DNA from: Pleodorina starrii
Lineage: Eukaryota; Chlorophyta; Chlorophyceae; Chlamydomonadales; Volvocaceae
Assembly (NCBI GenBank): GCA_030267565.1
Contig: BRXU01000001.1
Coordinates: forward strand, 4,340,001 to 4,404,000
DNA length: 64,000 nucleotides
Direction: 5' to 3'
Notes under the pieces: generated by a model
Told to the model about the DNA's origin: nothing
Seen by the model: only the letters and a program-made list of their open reading frames with translations
The model's database searches: none
Translations under genes and position numbers: made by a program
In this document: one piece after another, positions 24,311-34,021 of the stretch
Numbering within the stretch: the stretch's first letter is position 1
Layout: every line of letters begins with the position of its first letter

Positions 24311-24597
24311 GCTGTCAGGGTAAATCAGCGTCACTGAGAAACTGGCGTCGGGCAATGTCAGTTGAATCCGTTAGCGAGGCGGTTGGCGACTAAGTGCAAG
24401 CGCAAACCGTTATTGCTGCGAAAGCCGTATTTATTGTCTTTGTGAGCATCCTGGATGTGGCTTTACGACGAATACGTCGGAGCTTCGAAAGGGCGGCTCT
24501 AGGGACGCCGCCTGTGTTGTGTCGGAGGGGAGTGAGGCGCCTACGTGGCCGAACCGTCCCACCGACGGCCGTTTACCCTGACAGCTGTCAGGGTAAA
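24299..24597 (+). repeat. 273-bp tandem unit with palindromic head-tail junctions, left arm
   Basis: Two 26-bp perfect palindromes (24299-24324 and 24572-24597), each TTTACCCTGACA-GC-TGTCAGGGTAAA, lie 273 bp apart and bound one short unit: the R module fused to the last about 60 bp of U. It is an internally deleted derivative of the 2.3-kb unit. The right arm has two such units, so copy number differs between the arms. Confidence 0.9.
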
Positions 24598-25195
24598 TCA
24601 GCGTCACTGAGAAACTGGCGTCGGGCAATGTCAGTTGAATCCGTTAGCGAGGCGGTTGGCGACTAAGTGCAAGCGCAAACCGTTATTGCTGCGAAAGCCG
24701 TATTTATTGTCTTTGTGAGCATCCTGGATGTGGCTTTACGACGAATACGTCGGAGCTTCGAAAGGGCGGCTCTAGGGACGCCGCCTGTGTTGTGTCGGAG
24801 GGGCCTTATGAGCTGGCCCTGTATCAGTCCGAGAGGGCGCTGTTAGCGTCAGCTTGAGGCATTGTCTGCTTGCAGCTATGCAGGGGTTACCCTACCCCGT
24901 AGAGCCCTAGGCTCTCGGGCGTTGTTTGTAGTGCGTTAGAATGTAGTTTTGGCGCCATGCATGGACCTCGGCCGCCGGCCGGCTCTGCTGCTCATCCTGT
25001 AACTAGTCCGTCTGAGCTTTGCCAATGTGGACTCTGGACCTAGCCAAACAGCACGGTCGCCTCGCGGCTCATCAACGGCAGCCGTGGCGCTGGGGGACGC
25101 CTCAATGCCGCCTCTGCTGCTCGACACTCGTCGCTTCCGCCGCCGTCTTCTGCCTACTTCCTGAGGCCTTCCGACAGTCAGCGTGCCCATCAGAT

Positions 25196-25398
25196 TGCTT
25201 GGCTTTTTCAGAGCGGAGCACAGCGAAGCGTTGAAAAAGACAGGTTCTTGGGTCGAAGTAGTTATATTTAGTTATTTGTCGTACTTTGCCCTTCGGGCTG
25301 TTCTCGGTGGAACAGGTTCCACCTTCTTTATCTGCCTATTGTAGCTAGATATAACGAGTATTGCTGCCCGTCTGCCAGGGCAGTTTACGGTGATTTTC
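25196..25398 (+). repeat. Split direct repeat A1
   Basis: Matches A2 at 30669-30870 with one extra T (ATATTTA versus ATATTA). It ends in TTTACGGTGATTTTC just before the gag-like ORF and probably carries the element promoter. Confidence 0.9.
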
Positions 25399-25453
25399 TC
25401 TTCTTACTCGCAACCTTTCGTCGTTTGGCTCTTAGTGAGCAAGCTTTTTTGTA

Positions 25454-25460
25454 ATGGCTG

Positions 25461-25491
<31 letters not shown>

Positions 25492-26251
25492 CGCGGCCGC
25501 GGCTGCTGCCGTTGGCGGGGCAGCTGGCGGGGCGAACCTCCCGGCGCCTAATCTGCCGCCGGCGCCTGCGGCCGTGGAGCAGCCGCCGACTGATCAGGCG
25601 CAGATCAACAGCCTTAAGGAGGCTTACAACAAGCTTCGGGCGGAGTTCATCAGGACCTCCGCTCATCAGAACCATGTTTTCGGATCCTTGAAGAACTTTC
25701 ACAAGGCTCCGGCAATGATCCAGTTTTTGTTCGACCTTTGCAAAGATCAATACAAGTCCGTCACGGCGTCCTTGAGCCTGCTGGAAGGGATGAAGGAGTT
25801 CCACTCCGACATCGCCAGCGCCATCGAGGAGCTCAAGTTCAACCAGCGCTCGCTCGAGGCGATGAAGGCGGCGATGGAGGCGGCTTGCCGGTGCAACCAG
25901 CACCAGTACGACGTAGTCGAGACGCACTACAGGCAGCTGCAGTCGCGCGTGGCTGACCCCGACGAGGACACTGACTCCGGAAAGAGCCGGCTGTACGACA
26001 TCAAGGAGGCGGACTGGAAGGCCACGCTGAAAGAGGTGACTGCTCGCAAGGGCTCCTCGCCGTATGCGATCAGCAAGGGCGCGGGGGGCGCGAGCGGCTC
26101 GGGCGGCGCGGGCGGTTCGGGCGGCGCGGGCAACCGTGGGGGCGGTGGTTACCAGAACAACCGGGGTAACCAGAACAACGGGGGCCAGCGCTACAACCCG
26201 TACAACGGCCCGGGAAAGCCCCAGTTCAACCAGCAGGGCCCGCCGCGCTAA
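25454..26251 (+). CDS. Gag-like ORF1 of the PAT/DIRS element, left copy
   Basis: 265 aa. It begins with a poly-Ala tract encoded by a GCT/GCC repeat, then Pro-rich linker PAPNLPPAPAAVEQPPTD, a central helical region (INSLKEAYNKLRAEF, SLSLLEGMKEFHSDIASAIEEL, QRSLEAMKAAMEAACRC), and a Gly/Asn-rich tail (GGAGGSGGAGNRGGGG, QNNRGNQNNGG). Position upstream of pol and the helical-plus-disordered layout suggest a Gag-like RNA-binding or particle protein. No CCHC zinc knuckle is visible, so the assignment rests on position. The right copy is 267 aa because its Ala tract is two codons longer. Confidence 0.7.
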
Positions 26252-26707
26252 GAGCTCAGGGTATACCGAACGGTGCAGGGTTGAGTCAGGATGGGTTGTC
26301 TCTTACGCCCTATATGGGTGTCGGGCTGATTACCCGAGCAAGACGTGATGGCTGGGACTTCTGCCTGGCGCCTGCTGCGTGCGGGCTTGCGGGCTGTGAG
26401 CCGCATGTTTGATCTGTTATGCCCCATTTGGGGTTGGCGGGCTGATTACCCGAGCAAGGCGTGATGATGGGTTGTCTTTATGCCCTCCATGGGTTTGCCG
26501 GGCTGATTACCCGAGCGAGACGTATTTTCCGGGACTGCTGCCCGGCACCTGCTGCGAGCGGGTTTCGTGGGCTAATTACCCGCTGAGTTATCATATCCGA
26601 ATTCCTTGTGGGACGACGCGACAGTGGGAACTTTGCCTGGCTACTGCGATGCGTTTTTTGTTTGCGGGCCAAATTGGGATTGGCTCAGGCGTTGATATGA
26701 CAACGAG
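26252..26707 (+). other. Non-coding spacer between gag-like ORF and pol, with short repeats
   Basis: Holds four copies of a GGGCT(G/A)ATTACCCG(A/C)-type motif, often followed by AGC and A(A/G)GACGT or GCGTGATG, about 26330-26590. Such repeats could be structured RNA, but I see no match to a known class. An inverted copy lies at 40032-40487. Confidence 0.6.
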
Positions 26708-29317
26708 ATGTCGGTCGGCAACCGCGGTCTTTTGGTACGGAATGTAACCTCCGAACTACCCTTGTTTGAGTCTTATGGCTCTTGGCTCGATGCCACTGTA
26801 CTTCTTGCTTCCATTGTTTTCACAACAATGAAGAAGATCAGTTTGCCTGGCCCATTTTTCTTAACACCAGCGGGTGCAACTTCAGCACCTAATGGCGCTA
26901 GTCAGGGCAATACTCTCCGCCCTGCTCAGAAGAAAAAGCCTTATGAACAAACCGTTCCATCGGTAGCCTCGAGGGTAGCAAAGAACACGGAGGCCTTCAT
27001 TTTCCCATCAAACGTCCCGGAGCAGGAGAACAGCACTGAGGTAAGTGATAGGTTCATCAGGTTTCTGTCGGGATCATCCTTTTAAGAGGCTCAACGCTTG
27101 TCGTTGCAGCAGCGTTTTGCGCTCAATGATCAAGGGACGGCCGTTTTTGGTGGCGACCCGCCCAAACCTCCGCCGCCTCCACCTCCTGGTGGCGCACAAG
27201 TCACGAAAGGGACCTCTCAGATCGAGCCGAGGATGGCGCAGAAGGCGGACGTGATTTTCTCGGAAGGTGTGGATGATTTGCCGGGCGAGAGTTGGGAGTT
27301 TGAAGCGGACGCGGGCTCGCAATCCACAGCTAAGCCAACTGAGATGCGGGGTCGTCTCAAGAAGAACGCGGCTTTTTGGCAGTCTTTCTGCCGCTCTCGG
27401 TTGGTGCTGCGCTGGATCCTTTACGGTTTCCCGCTGCTTTTCGTGGGGGGTATTATTCCGGCGGCATGTTGGCTGAAGAATCATTCTTCAGCTAATCAGC
27501 ATCATGCTTTCGTTACGAACGCGGTGGCGGAGCTGGTGGCCACCGGCACTGTGATGCCAGTGTCCGAGAAGCCGCACTGCGTCTTACCGCTAGGGGTGGT
27601 CCCAAAGCCGGGCTCGGATAAACTACGTTTAATTCTTGATGCTCGATATGTTAACGAGCATGTGGTGACCCCGGGTTTCAAATATGAAACTGTGGGTAAG
27701 CTGTCGTCAGTGCTGCACCCAAACGATTATCTGTTCACCGTCGATCTGAAAAGCGGTTACCATCATGTCGATATTGACTCAAACTATTGGACTTACCTTG
27801 GTTTTCAGTGGGGGAATCAGTTCTACGTTTTCACCGAACTACCGTTTGGCCTAGCCCCGGCTTGTTGGGTATTTACCAAGGTAACGCGTGAATTGCTCGG
27901 TTTCTGGCGCTCAATGGGTCACAGGGTATCTGGCTATATTGACGACAGTATCCACGCTGACGGTGACCAAGCAGTTCTTGTCGAAAAGCGCGAACGTGTC
28001 CTGGGGGACTTCGAGCGCGCGGGTTTTGTCGTTAATATGGGCAAGTGCAATTTGGGACCGAGCCAGTGCGTCAAATATTTGGGGACGATGGTAAACACGG
28101 TCGACGGCACGCTCACAGTACCTCAAGCGAAGCGTGAGCGACTCCTGACGGAAGTTGCCGCCGTACTCCAATGTCATGGAAACTGTCAAATCCGGGCGGT
28201 CTCGTCCCTAACAGGACAAATAATGTCGATGAGTTTTTCGTTTGGGGAGTTGTCTGTCTTAATGACCCGTCAACTGGTCATCTGGCAAAATGCTCAGCTT
28301 GCAGCCCACGGGTTCAATTACAATGCCCGGGGTGCTTTGACGGCGGCGGCTATGGGAGAGCTCGAGTTTTGGAAACAGTCGTTCCTGGTGTTTGATGGAC
28401 GCCGACCGCTGTGGCAACCTTCATATTTCCACACGGTCAAGATGTTCACAGATGCCGGTGGCCCGGGCACCTGGTCTTTCGGGGGTTGGGGCGGTTGGAC
28501 TTCCTATGAAGGAAAGCGCATTGAGGCGTCCGGAAGATGGGATATTGGCGACGAGGGCGATTCTGTTCCCCTTCTCGAGTTGAAAGCAATGTTTAACGTG
28601 CTAAAGAGCGTAAACCGGGAGGGTCTGCTGATGGGCCAGAGGGTTCTGGTCCACACGGACAGTAGTGTTGCAGATGCCGTGGTCAGAAAAGGCGGCTCCA
28701 CGGTTGCCGCGTTACAAGGCGCCTGTTACGATATTTTGTGGTACTGCATCGAGCATAAGATCAACTTGGTTACCACCTGGATCCCGAGAGAATGGAATAA
28801 ATTGGCCGATGCGTTATCCAAAGGCGAGGAGTTTTGTGACTGGATGCTAAACCGTCAGGTTTTTGCGGATTTGGCCCGAACCTGGGGCCCGTTCGCAGTC
28901 GATTTGTTTGCCTCGGCCACCAACCACCAAATCCCTTCGTATTTTTCGTGGTTCGCAACTCCAACCTGCGCGGGGGTCAATGCATTTGCCCACGAATGGC
29001 CTCGTACCTCGTGGTGCAACCCCCCGTTCGCCGTGATGGGCCGTGTGCTTGCGCATGCAAAGGCATGCCGCACGCGTGTGGCGCTAGTTGCCCCTTTTTG
29101 GCCGGGGGCACCGTGGTGGCATATGCTAGTCGAGAACGATTACGCTTTCAAACCGTTTGTATGGGCCTGCGCACGCTTACCGCGCATTCCGAATTTGTTT
29201 TACACAGGCCCGCCAGGGTCGGCACGAAAAGCGTTCGTTCCGGGCTGGGAAACGGTTGCTCTGTTACTGGACTTCGCACAAGACTGCAGTCACGTTGTGG
29301 AAGTCCCTCAATTGTAA
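26708..29317 (+). CDS. Pol of the PAT/DIRS element: RT, RNase H, methyltransferase-like domain, left copy
   Basis: The long frame from 27098 has no ATG at its head (it opens on TTG). An upstream frame (ATG 26708 or 26828) reaches GAG|GTAAGT at 27040/27041. Removing a 69-nt GT-AG intron (27041-27109) joins it in frame, giving about 846 or 806 aa; the unspliced frame stops at TAA. RT motifs: LILDARYVN, FTVDLKSGYHHVDI, ELPFGLAPACWVF, catalytic GYIDDS (27935-27952), MGKCNLGPSQ. RNase H: MFTDAGGPG (Asp), LLELKAMFNVL (Glu), VHTDSSVADAV (Asp), NKLADALSKG (Asp). After it come AVDLFASATNHQIP and SWCNPPFAV; NPPF resembles motif IV of N6-adenine methyltransferases, a known DIRS-group domain. The enzyme copies element RNA into DNA. 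Confidence 0.88.
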
Positions 29318-29359
29318 CGGTTTTTTCGCTCCTATTGAAACCCGGCAGATGATACCGCC

Positions 29360-30478
29360 ATGTTGGACCTCACGCTGAGCCAATTGGGCCCGGAGCTGGC
29401 TGCGTTGCCGGAGGTCCAGACCCTCTGTCGCGACTTGGTCGGGTGCATCAAGTCGTCGAAAGCCGACAGCACTTGGCAGGCCTATCTGCCGCAGATGCGA
29501 CAGTTTATCGAGTTCGCTCGGCGCCTCAAACAGCACCCTTTGAAGGTGAACCCTACACTGGCAGCCATGTACTTAACTCGCGTGTACAAAAACGCGGTGC
29601 GGGACAAAGTGGGACCGCAGCGTGTCGACTGCGCCAGCGCCGCCATTTCGGCTCTGTTCCAGGCTTTCGGTCAGCAATCGCCGTGCGACGGCTCACAGTG
29701 CCAGGCCGTCCGCGAGACGGCGCACCGCACGTTGCGCGGCAAGAGCCGGGGTCGCGAATCGGTGACGGCTGCCGACATCAGGGCCCTGGTCGACAAGCAC
29801 ATTGTGGAAGGGGTAAAACTGCGCACGCGCATGATCGTCACGTGCATCGTGCTGAGCTACGCAGGCATGCTACGGTTCAGCGACCTGTGCCGGGTGCTGG
29901 TGCACCACGACCTGCTGCGCTTTTACCCGGATCGGGTGGAGTTTTTCCTTTTCAAGAGCAAGACGGACCAGCGGTGCGAAGGAGCACTGGTCCCGGTGGG
30001 GCGAGTGGGCGGCAAGTACTGCCCGGCCCAGCTCGTGGAGACTCTGCTGCAAGTGGGCGGCTATCGCCGGCAGCCCCGGCAGCTGGCGTCCACGGACGCG
30101 GACGGCACGGTTTGCCTCTCGGACCTCGAGGACGTGGGCCCTCTCCTGCGCAATTGCGCGCGGGGCGGCAACAGCCTCCGGGCCGACGCCGTCAACCTGC
30201 CGGACGTCATCCAGCCCATGTCGTACTCAACGTACAGCAAGGCGTTGAAGGCCCTGTTCGCCGAGGCGGGCGTGACCAAGAAAATCAGCCCTCACAGCCT
30301 CCGCAGCGGCGGCGCTACGGAGGCGGTGAACGCCGGCGCCGAGCGCGCGGTGGTTCAGAAGCTGGGCCGGTGGCGCACGGATTCGGTGTTTGAGCGGTGC
30401 TACGTGCGCGACAGCGAAGGGGCGAAGCAGCGGGTTACGATGTGCATGGGCCTCGCGCCGCTCCCGGCCTCCGAGTGA
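29360..30478 (+). CDS. Tyrosine recombinase of the PAT/DIRS element, left copy
   Basis: 372 aa, starting 42 nt after pol in another frame. The N-terminal core-binding half includes STWQAYLPQMRQFIEFARR (SAM-like). Catalytic residues of tyrosine recombinases are visible: Arg172 in MLRFSDL, Lys199 or Lys201 in LFKSKTDQ, His312-xx-Arg315 in SPHSLRSGG, Trp338 in GRWRTD at the usual second His/Trp site, and nucleophile Tyr348 in ERCYVRD. It is expected to integrate the circular cDNA, which explains the missing target duplication. The mirrored copy at 36261-37379 is identical in protein sequence. The frame is intact. Confidence 0.93.
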   Translation: MLDLTLSQLGPELAALPEVQTLCRDLVGCIKSSKADSTWQAYLPQMRQFIEFARRLKQHPLKVNPTLAAMYLTRVYKNAVRDKVGPQRVDCASAAISALFQAFGQQSPCDGSQCQAVRETAHRTLRGKSRGRESVTAADIRALVDKHIVEGVKLRTRMIVTCIVLSYAGMLRFSDLCRVLVHHDLLRFYPDRVEFFLFKSKTDQRCEGALVPVGRVGGKYCPAQLVETLLQVGGYRRQPRQLASTDADGTVCLSDLEDVGPLLRNCARGGNSLRADAVNLPDVIQPMSYSTYSKALKALFAEAGVTKKISPHSLRSGGATEAVNAGAERAVVQKLGRWRTDSVFERCYVRDSEGAKQRVTMCMGLAPLPASE

Positions 30479-30509
30479 GGACCGGGGCATTTCTGTTGTG
30501 CTTTCAAGG

Positions 30510-30668
30510 TCTGCTGCATGTGGCCACTGGTCCAACGTGAAAAACGACTGACTGGGGCTGATTGCAGGTGGTTGAGGCTGGGACTACGAGGCGGAGCTTT
30601 GCGGCTAGCAGTTAAAATGGTTTGCCCGACGTTCTCTGTAACGGTTATTACGAATGAGAACCCAAGAA
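30510..30668 (+). repeat. Split direct repeat B1
   Basis: 159 bp from TCTGCTGCATGTGGCC to CCCAAGAA, repeated as B2 at 31223-31381. It directly abuts A2, so B1-A2 reproduces the junction expected from a circularised element. Confidence 0.92.
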
Positions 30669-30870
30669 TGCTTGGCTTTTTCAGAGCGGAGCACAGCGAA
30701 GCGTTGAAAAAGACAGGTTCTTGGGTCGAAGTAGTTATATTAGTTATTTGTCGTACTTTGCCCTTCGGGCTGTTCTCGGTGGAACAGGTTCCACCTTCTT
30801 TATCTGCCTATTGTAGCTAGATATAACGAGTATTGCTGCCCGTCTGCCAGGGCAGTTTACGGTGATTTTC
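30669..30870 (+). repeat. Split direct repeat A2
   Basis: 202 bp, the partner of A1, directly following B1. A GC-rich 352-bp spacer (30871-31222) with short repeats of GACTCCTGGTTG separates it from B2. Confidence 0.92.
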
Positions 30871-31222
30871 CCACCCTGCCCACCCTGCCGAGGGTTGCGC
30901 GGCCGGTCGGCGGCGCTGCCCGCCCGCGCGGTGTGTGTTAACCGTGTTCGGGTGGCCCGCGCCTTGGCTTGGCGCTCGGCCGGGGCGGTCTCCGCGGAGG
31001 CCTGGTTCCGCGCCCGGTTTCCGGCGCCGTTCCGTGTGTTCGGTGCGGCGTCACGCACTGGGGGGTGCCGCTGGCGCCCGGGTTGCGGGCGCCGCGCGGC
31101 CGGCGGCGCTCGTGTGGTCGCGGCCCTGGTGGCCGGTTTCGGGTCTCTGTTGCGTTCGTTGTGAGTCCTGGTTGCGACTCCTGGTTGTGTGAGTCCGGTT
31201 GCGACTCCTGGTTGCTCGTTTA

Positions 31223-31381
31223 TCTGCTGCATGTGGCCACTGGTCCAACGTGAAAAACGACTGACTGGGGCTGATTGCAGGTGGTTGAGGCTGGGACTAC
31301 GAGGCGGAGCTTTGCGGCTAGCAGTTAAAATGGTTTGCCCGACGTTCTCTGTAACGGTTATTACGAATGAGAACCCAAGAA
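31223..31381 (+). repeat. Split direct repeat B2, right end of the PAT/DIRS copy
   Basis: Second copy of the 159-bp B repeat. It ends CCCAAGAA at the junction with the host S-module sequence GCTCCTTCCG. Confidence 0.92.
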
Positions 31382-31430
31382 GCTCCTTCCGTTTAGCTGT
31401 ATCATGGACGTCACCGCGGCAGGGGGGGAA

Positions 31431-31532
31431 TGTAACGCCGAGGTCATAGGTGCCGTACAGTCGGCTAGCATAAAGCCTAAGAAAGGCGTCGCACAGCATC
31501 TCGAGTAGCCTTTGCTCCGCCCAAGCACTACA
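31431..31532 (+). repeat. Solo LTR of the TRIM-like element
   Basis: 102 bp starting TGTAACGCCGAG and ending GCACTACA. It is the reverse-complement form of the LTRs at 33701-33802 and 33920-34021. It is preceded by GGGGGGAA, the purine tract that precedes the 3' LTR in the full TRIM, joined directly to S-module sequence CACCGCGGCAG. It is followed by GGTTGG, the same insertion site as the full copy. This is a deletion scar and not an independent insertion. Confidence 0.85.
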
Positions 31533-32593
31533 GGTTGGCTGCCCGAGACTAAGCCGTTGACATACCCGTGCCGGTAGCCAGATCGCGACTCCTTTGCTTG
31601 CTGTCGGCGCGCTTCAGCCCGACATGCTTTATTGCCGGGGCTTTTCCCGCCTGTCGTGCTTGGAGGGACGGTGCGCGCCGTGTGCCGTACAGTGCAGTCG
31701 CTGGCTCCGTTCGGTCCGTAGGTTTTCGTGCCGCATAAGGCATAGCATGCGTGTCTTCAGTTGTACCCCGTTGCACGGCTCGGCGCCTTCGTTCGTTCAT
31801 CCCTAGCCCGCTTTGCTAGCAAGCTTCGGTCTGGGGGGGGAGTGAGGCGCCTACGTGGCCGAACCGTCCCACCGACGGCCGTTTACCCTGACAGCTGTCA
31901 GGGTAAATCAGCGTCACTGAGAAACTGGCGTCGGGCAATGTCAGTTGAATCCGTTAGCGAGGCGGTTGGCGACTAAGTGCAAGCGCAAACCGTTATTGCT
32001 GCGAAAGCCGTATTTATTGTCTTTGTGAGCATCCTGGATGTGGCTTTACGACGAATACGTCGGAGCTTCGAAAGGGCGGCTCTAGGGACGCCGCCTGTGT
32101 TGTGTCGGAGGGGCCTTATGAGCTGGCCCTGTATCAGTCCGCGAGGGCGCTGTTAGCGTCACCTTGAGGCATTGTCTGCTTGCAGCTATGCAGGGGTTAC
32201 CCTACCCCGTAGAGCCCTAGGCTCTCGGGCGTTGTTTGTAGTGTGGTAGAATGTAGTTTTGGCGCCATGGACCTCGGCCTCCGGCCGGCTCTGCTGCTCA
32301 TCCTGTAACTAGTCCGTCTGAGCTTTGCCAATGTGGACTCTGGACCTAGCCAAACAGCACGGTCGCCTCGCGGCTCATCAACGGCAGCCGTGGCGCTGGG
32401 GGACGCCTCAATGCCGCCTCTGCTGCTCGACACTCGTCGCTTCCGCCGCCGTCTTCTGCCTACTTCCTGAGGCCTTCCGACAGTCAGCGTGCCCATCAGA
32501 TGCTCCTTCCGTTTAGCTGTATCATGGACGTCACCGCGGCAGTGGGGAGGCGCCCAGCAGCGGACGATCAACGTCATCGTCCGCCCTCCTCAG

Positions 32594-32637
32594 CCTCCCC
32601 TGTGCGCCACTGCTTAAGCAGTGGCGCACAGGGGAGG
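32594..32637. repeat. Central 44-bp perfect palindrome
   Basis: Mirror point between 32615 and 32616 (TGCTTAAGCA at the centre, CCTCCCCTGTGCGCC on each flank). It is the symmetry point of an inner inverted repeat of about 1.08 kb per arm (about 31533-33700) made of S, R and U modules head to head. No spacer separates the arms, so it could extrude as a cruciform. Confidence 0.92.
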
Positions 32638-33325
32638 CCGTGGAGGACGGACGATGTCGTCGATCGTCGCCCGCTGGGCACCTCGCTCCCCAACCACGGT
32701 GACGTCCATGACACGGCTAAACGGAAGGAGCATCTGATGGGCACGCTGACTGTCGGAAGGTCTCAGGAAGTAGGCAGAAGACGGCGGCGGAAGCGACGAG
32801 TGTCGAGCAGCAGAGGCGGCATTGAGGCGTCCCCCAGCGCCACGGCTGCCGTTGATGAGCCGCGAGGCGACCGTGCTGTTTGGCTAGGTCCAGAGTCCAC
32901 ATTGGCAAAGCTCAGACGGACTAGTTACAGGATGAGCAGCAGAGCCGGCCGGAGGCCGAGGTCCATGGCGCCAAAACTACATTCTACCACACTACAAACA
33001 ACGCCCGAGAGCCTAGGGCTCTACGGGGTAGGGTAACCCCTGCATAGCTGCAAGCAGACAATGCCTCAAGGTGACGCTAACAGCGCCCTCGCGGACTGAT
33101 ACAGGGCCAGCTCATAAGGCCCCTCCGACACAACACAGGCGGCGTCCCTAGAGCCGCCCTTTCGAAGCTCCGACGTATTCGTCGTAAAGCCACATCCAGG
33201 ATGCTCACAAAGACAATAAATACGGCTTTCGCAGCAATAACGGTTTGCGCTTGCACTTAGTCGCCAACCGCCTCGCTAACGGATTCAACTGACATTGCCC
33301 GACGCCAGTTTCTCAGTGACGCTGA

Positions 33326-33351
33326 TTTACCCTGACAGCTGTCAGGGTAAA
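33326..33351. repeat. Unit junction palindrome, inner right
   Basis: 26-bp palindrome TTTACCCTGACA-GC-TGTCAGGGTAAA. The same junction is at 31882-31907 in mirror position, showing that both inner arms keep the unit-to-unit joint. Confidence 0.9.
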
Positions 33352-33700
33352 CGGCCGTCGGTGGGACGGTTCGGCCACGTAGGCGCCTCACTCCCCCCCC
33401 AGACCGAAGCTTGCTAGCAAAGCGGGCTAGGGATGAACGAACGAAGGCGCCGAGCCGTGCAACGGGGTACAACTGAAGACACGCATGCTATGCCTTATGC
33501 GGCACGAAAACCTACGGACCGAACGGAGCCAGCGACTGCACTGTACGGCACACGGCGCGCACCGTCCCTCCAAGCACGACAGGCGGGAAAAGCCCCGGCA
33601 ATAAAGCATGTCGGGCTGAAGCGCGCCGACAGCAAGCAAAGGAGTCGCGATCTGGCTACCGGCACGGGTATGTCAACGGCTTAGTCTCGGGCAGCCAACC

Positions 33701-34021
33701 TGTAGTGCTTGGGCGGAGCAAAGGCTACTCGAGATGCTGTGCGACGCCTTTCTTAGGCTTTATGCTAGCCGACTGTACGGCACCTATGACCTCGGCGTTA
33801 CATTCCCCCCCCTCTGAAGGGAACGTCCTCGGTCCTCACTGCGTCCTCGCAGAGTCTGTGCACAGTCCACTCCGCCTTTCACCACCTTTGCATGCCTGGG
33901 ACCAGCGTCTCGATACCAATGTAGTGCTTGGGCGGAGCAAAGGCTACTCGAGATGCTGTGCGACGCCTTTCTTAGGCTTTATGCTAGCCGACTGTACGGC
34001 ACCTATGACCTCGGCGTTACA
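33701..34021 (-). mobile_element. TRIM-like miniature LTR retrotransposon
   Basis: Two identical 102-bp direct repeats (33701-33802, 33920-34021) bound a 117-bp core and are flanked by a 5-bp duplication, CAACC (33696-33700 and 34022-34026). The empty site is present at about 43067. On the minus strand each repeat starts TGTAACG and ends CTACA. The core begins TTGGTATCGAGACGC, close to the start of an initiator-tRNA-Met primer site, and ends with purine tract AGAGGGGGGGGAA just before the 3' LTR. There is no coding capacity, so an LTR-retrotransposon would have to move it. Identical LTRs indicate a recent insertion. Confidence 0.9.

Larger units (their letters stand above)
25196..31381 (+). 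mobile_element. PAT/DIRS-like tyrosine-recombinase retrotransposon, left copy
   Basis: The element starts TGCTTGGC and ends CCCAAGAA. Removing it restores CATCAGAT-GCTCC, the uninterrupted sequence seen in the S module near 22631, so there is no target duplication, as expected for DIRS-group insertion by tyrosine recombinase. Split direct repeats are present: A1 25196-25398; B1 30510-30668; A2 30669-30870, directly abutting B1; B2 31223-31381 (A about 202 bp, B 159 bp). This A1-ORFs-B1A2-B2 order is that of PAT-like elements such as Volvox Kangaroo. Three ORFs encode a gag-like protein, RT-RNase H with a methyltransferase-like domain, and a tyrosine recombinase. All are open, so the copy looks young. 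Confidence 0.93.

Noticed and set aside
29443..30393. A 316-codon second frame inside the tyrosine recombinase
   Set aside because: Arg/Gly/Pro-rich out-of-frame reading of the recombinase gene; the catalytic residues are in the other frame.
30862..31253. GC-rich Arg/Ala frames after A2
   Set aside because: They fall in the non-coding spacer between A2 and B2 and overlap in several frames and both strands.
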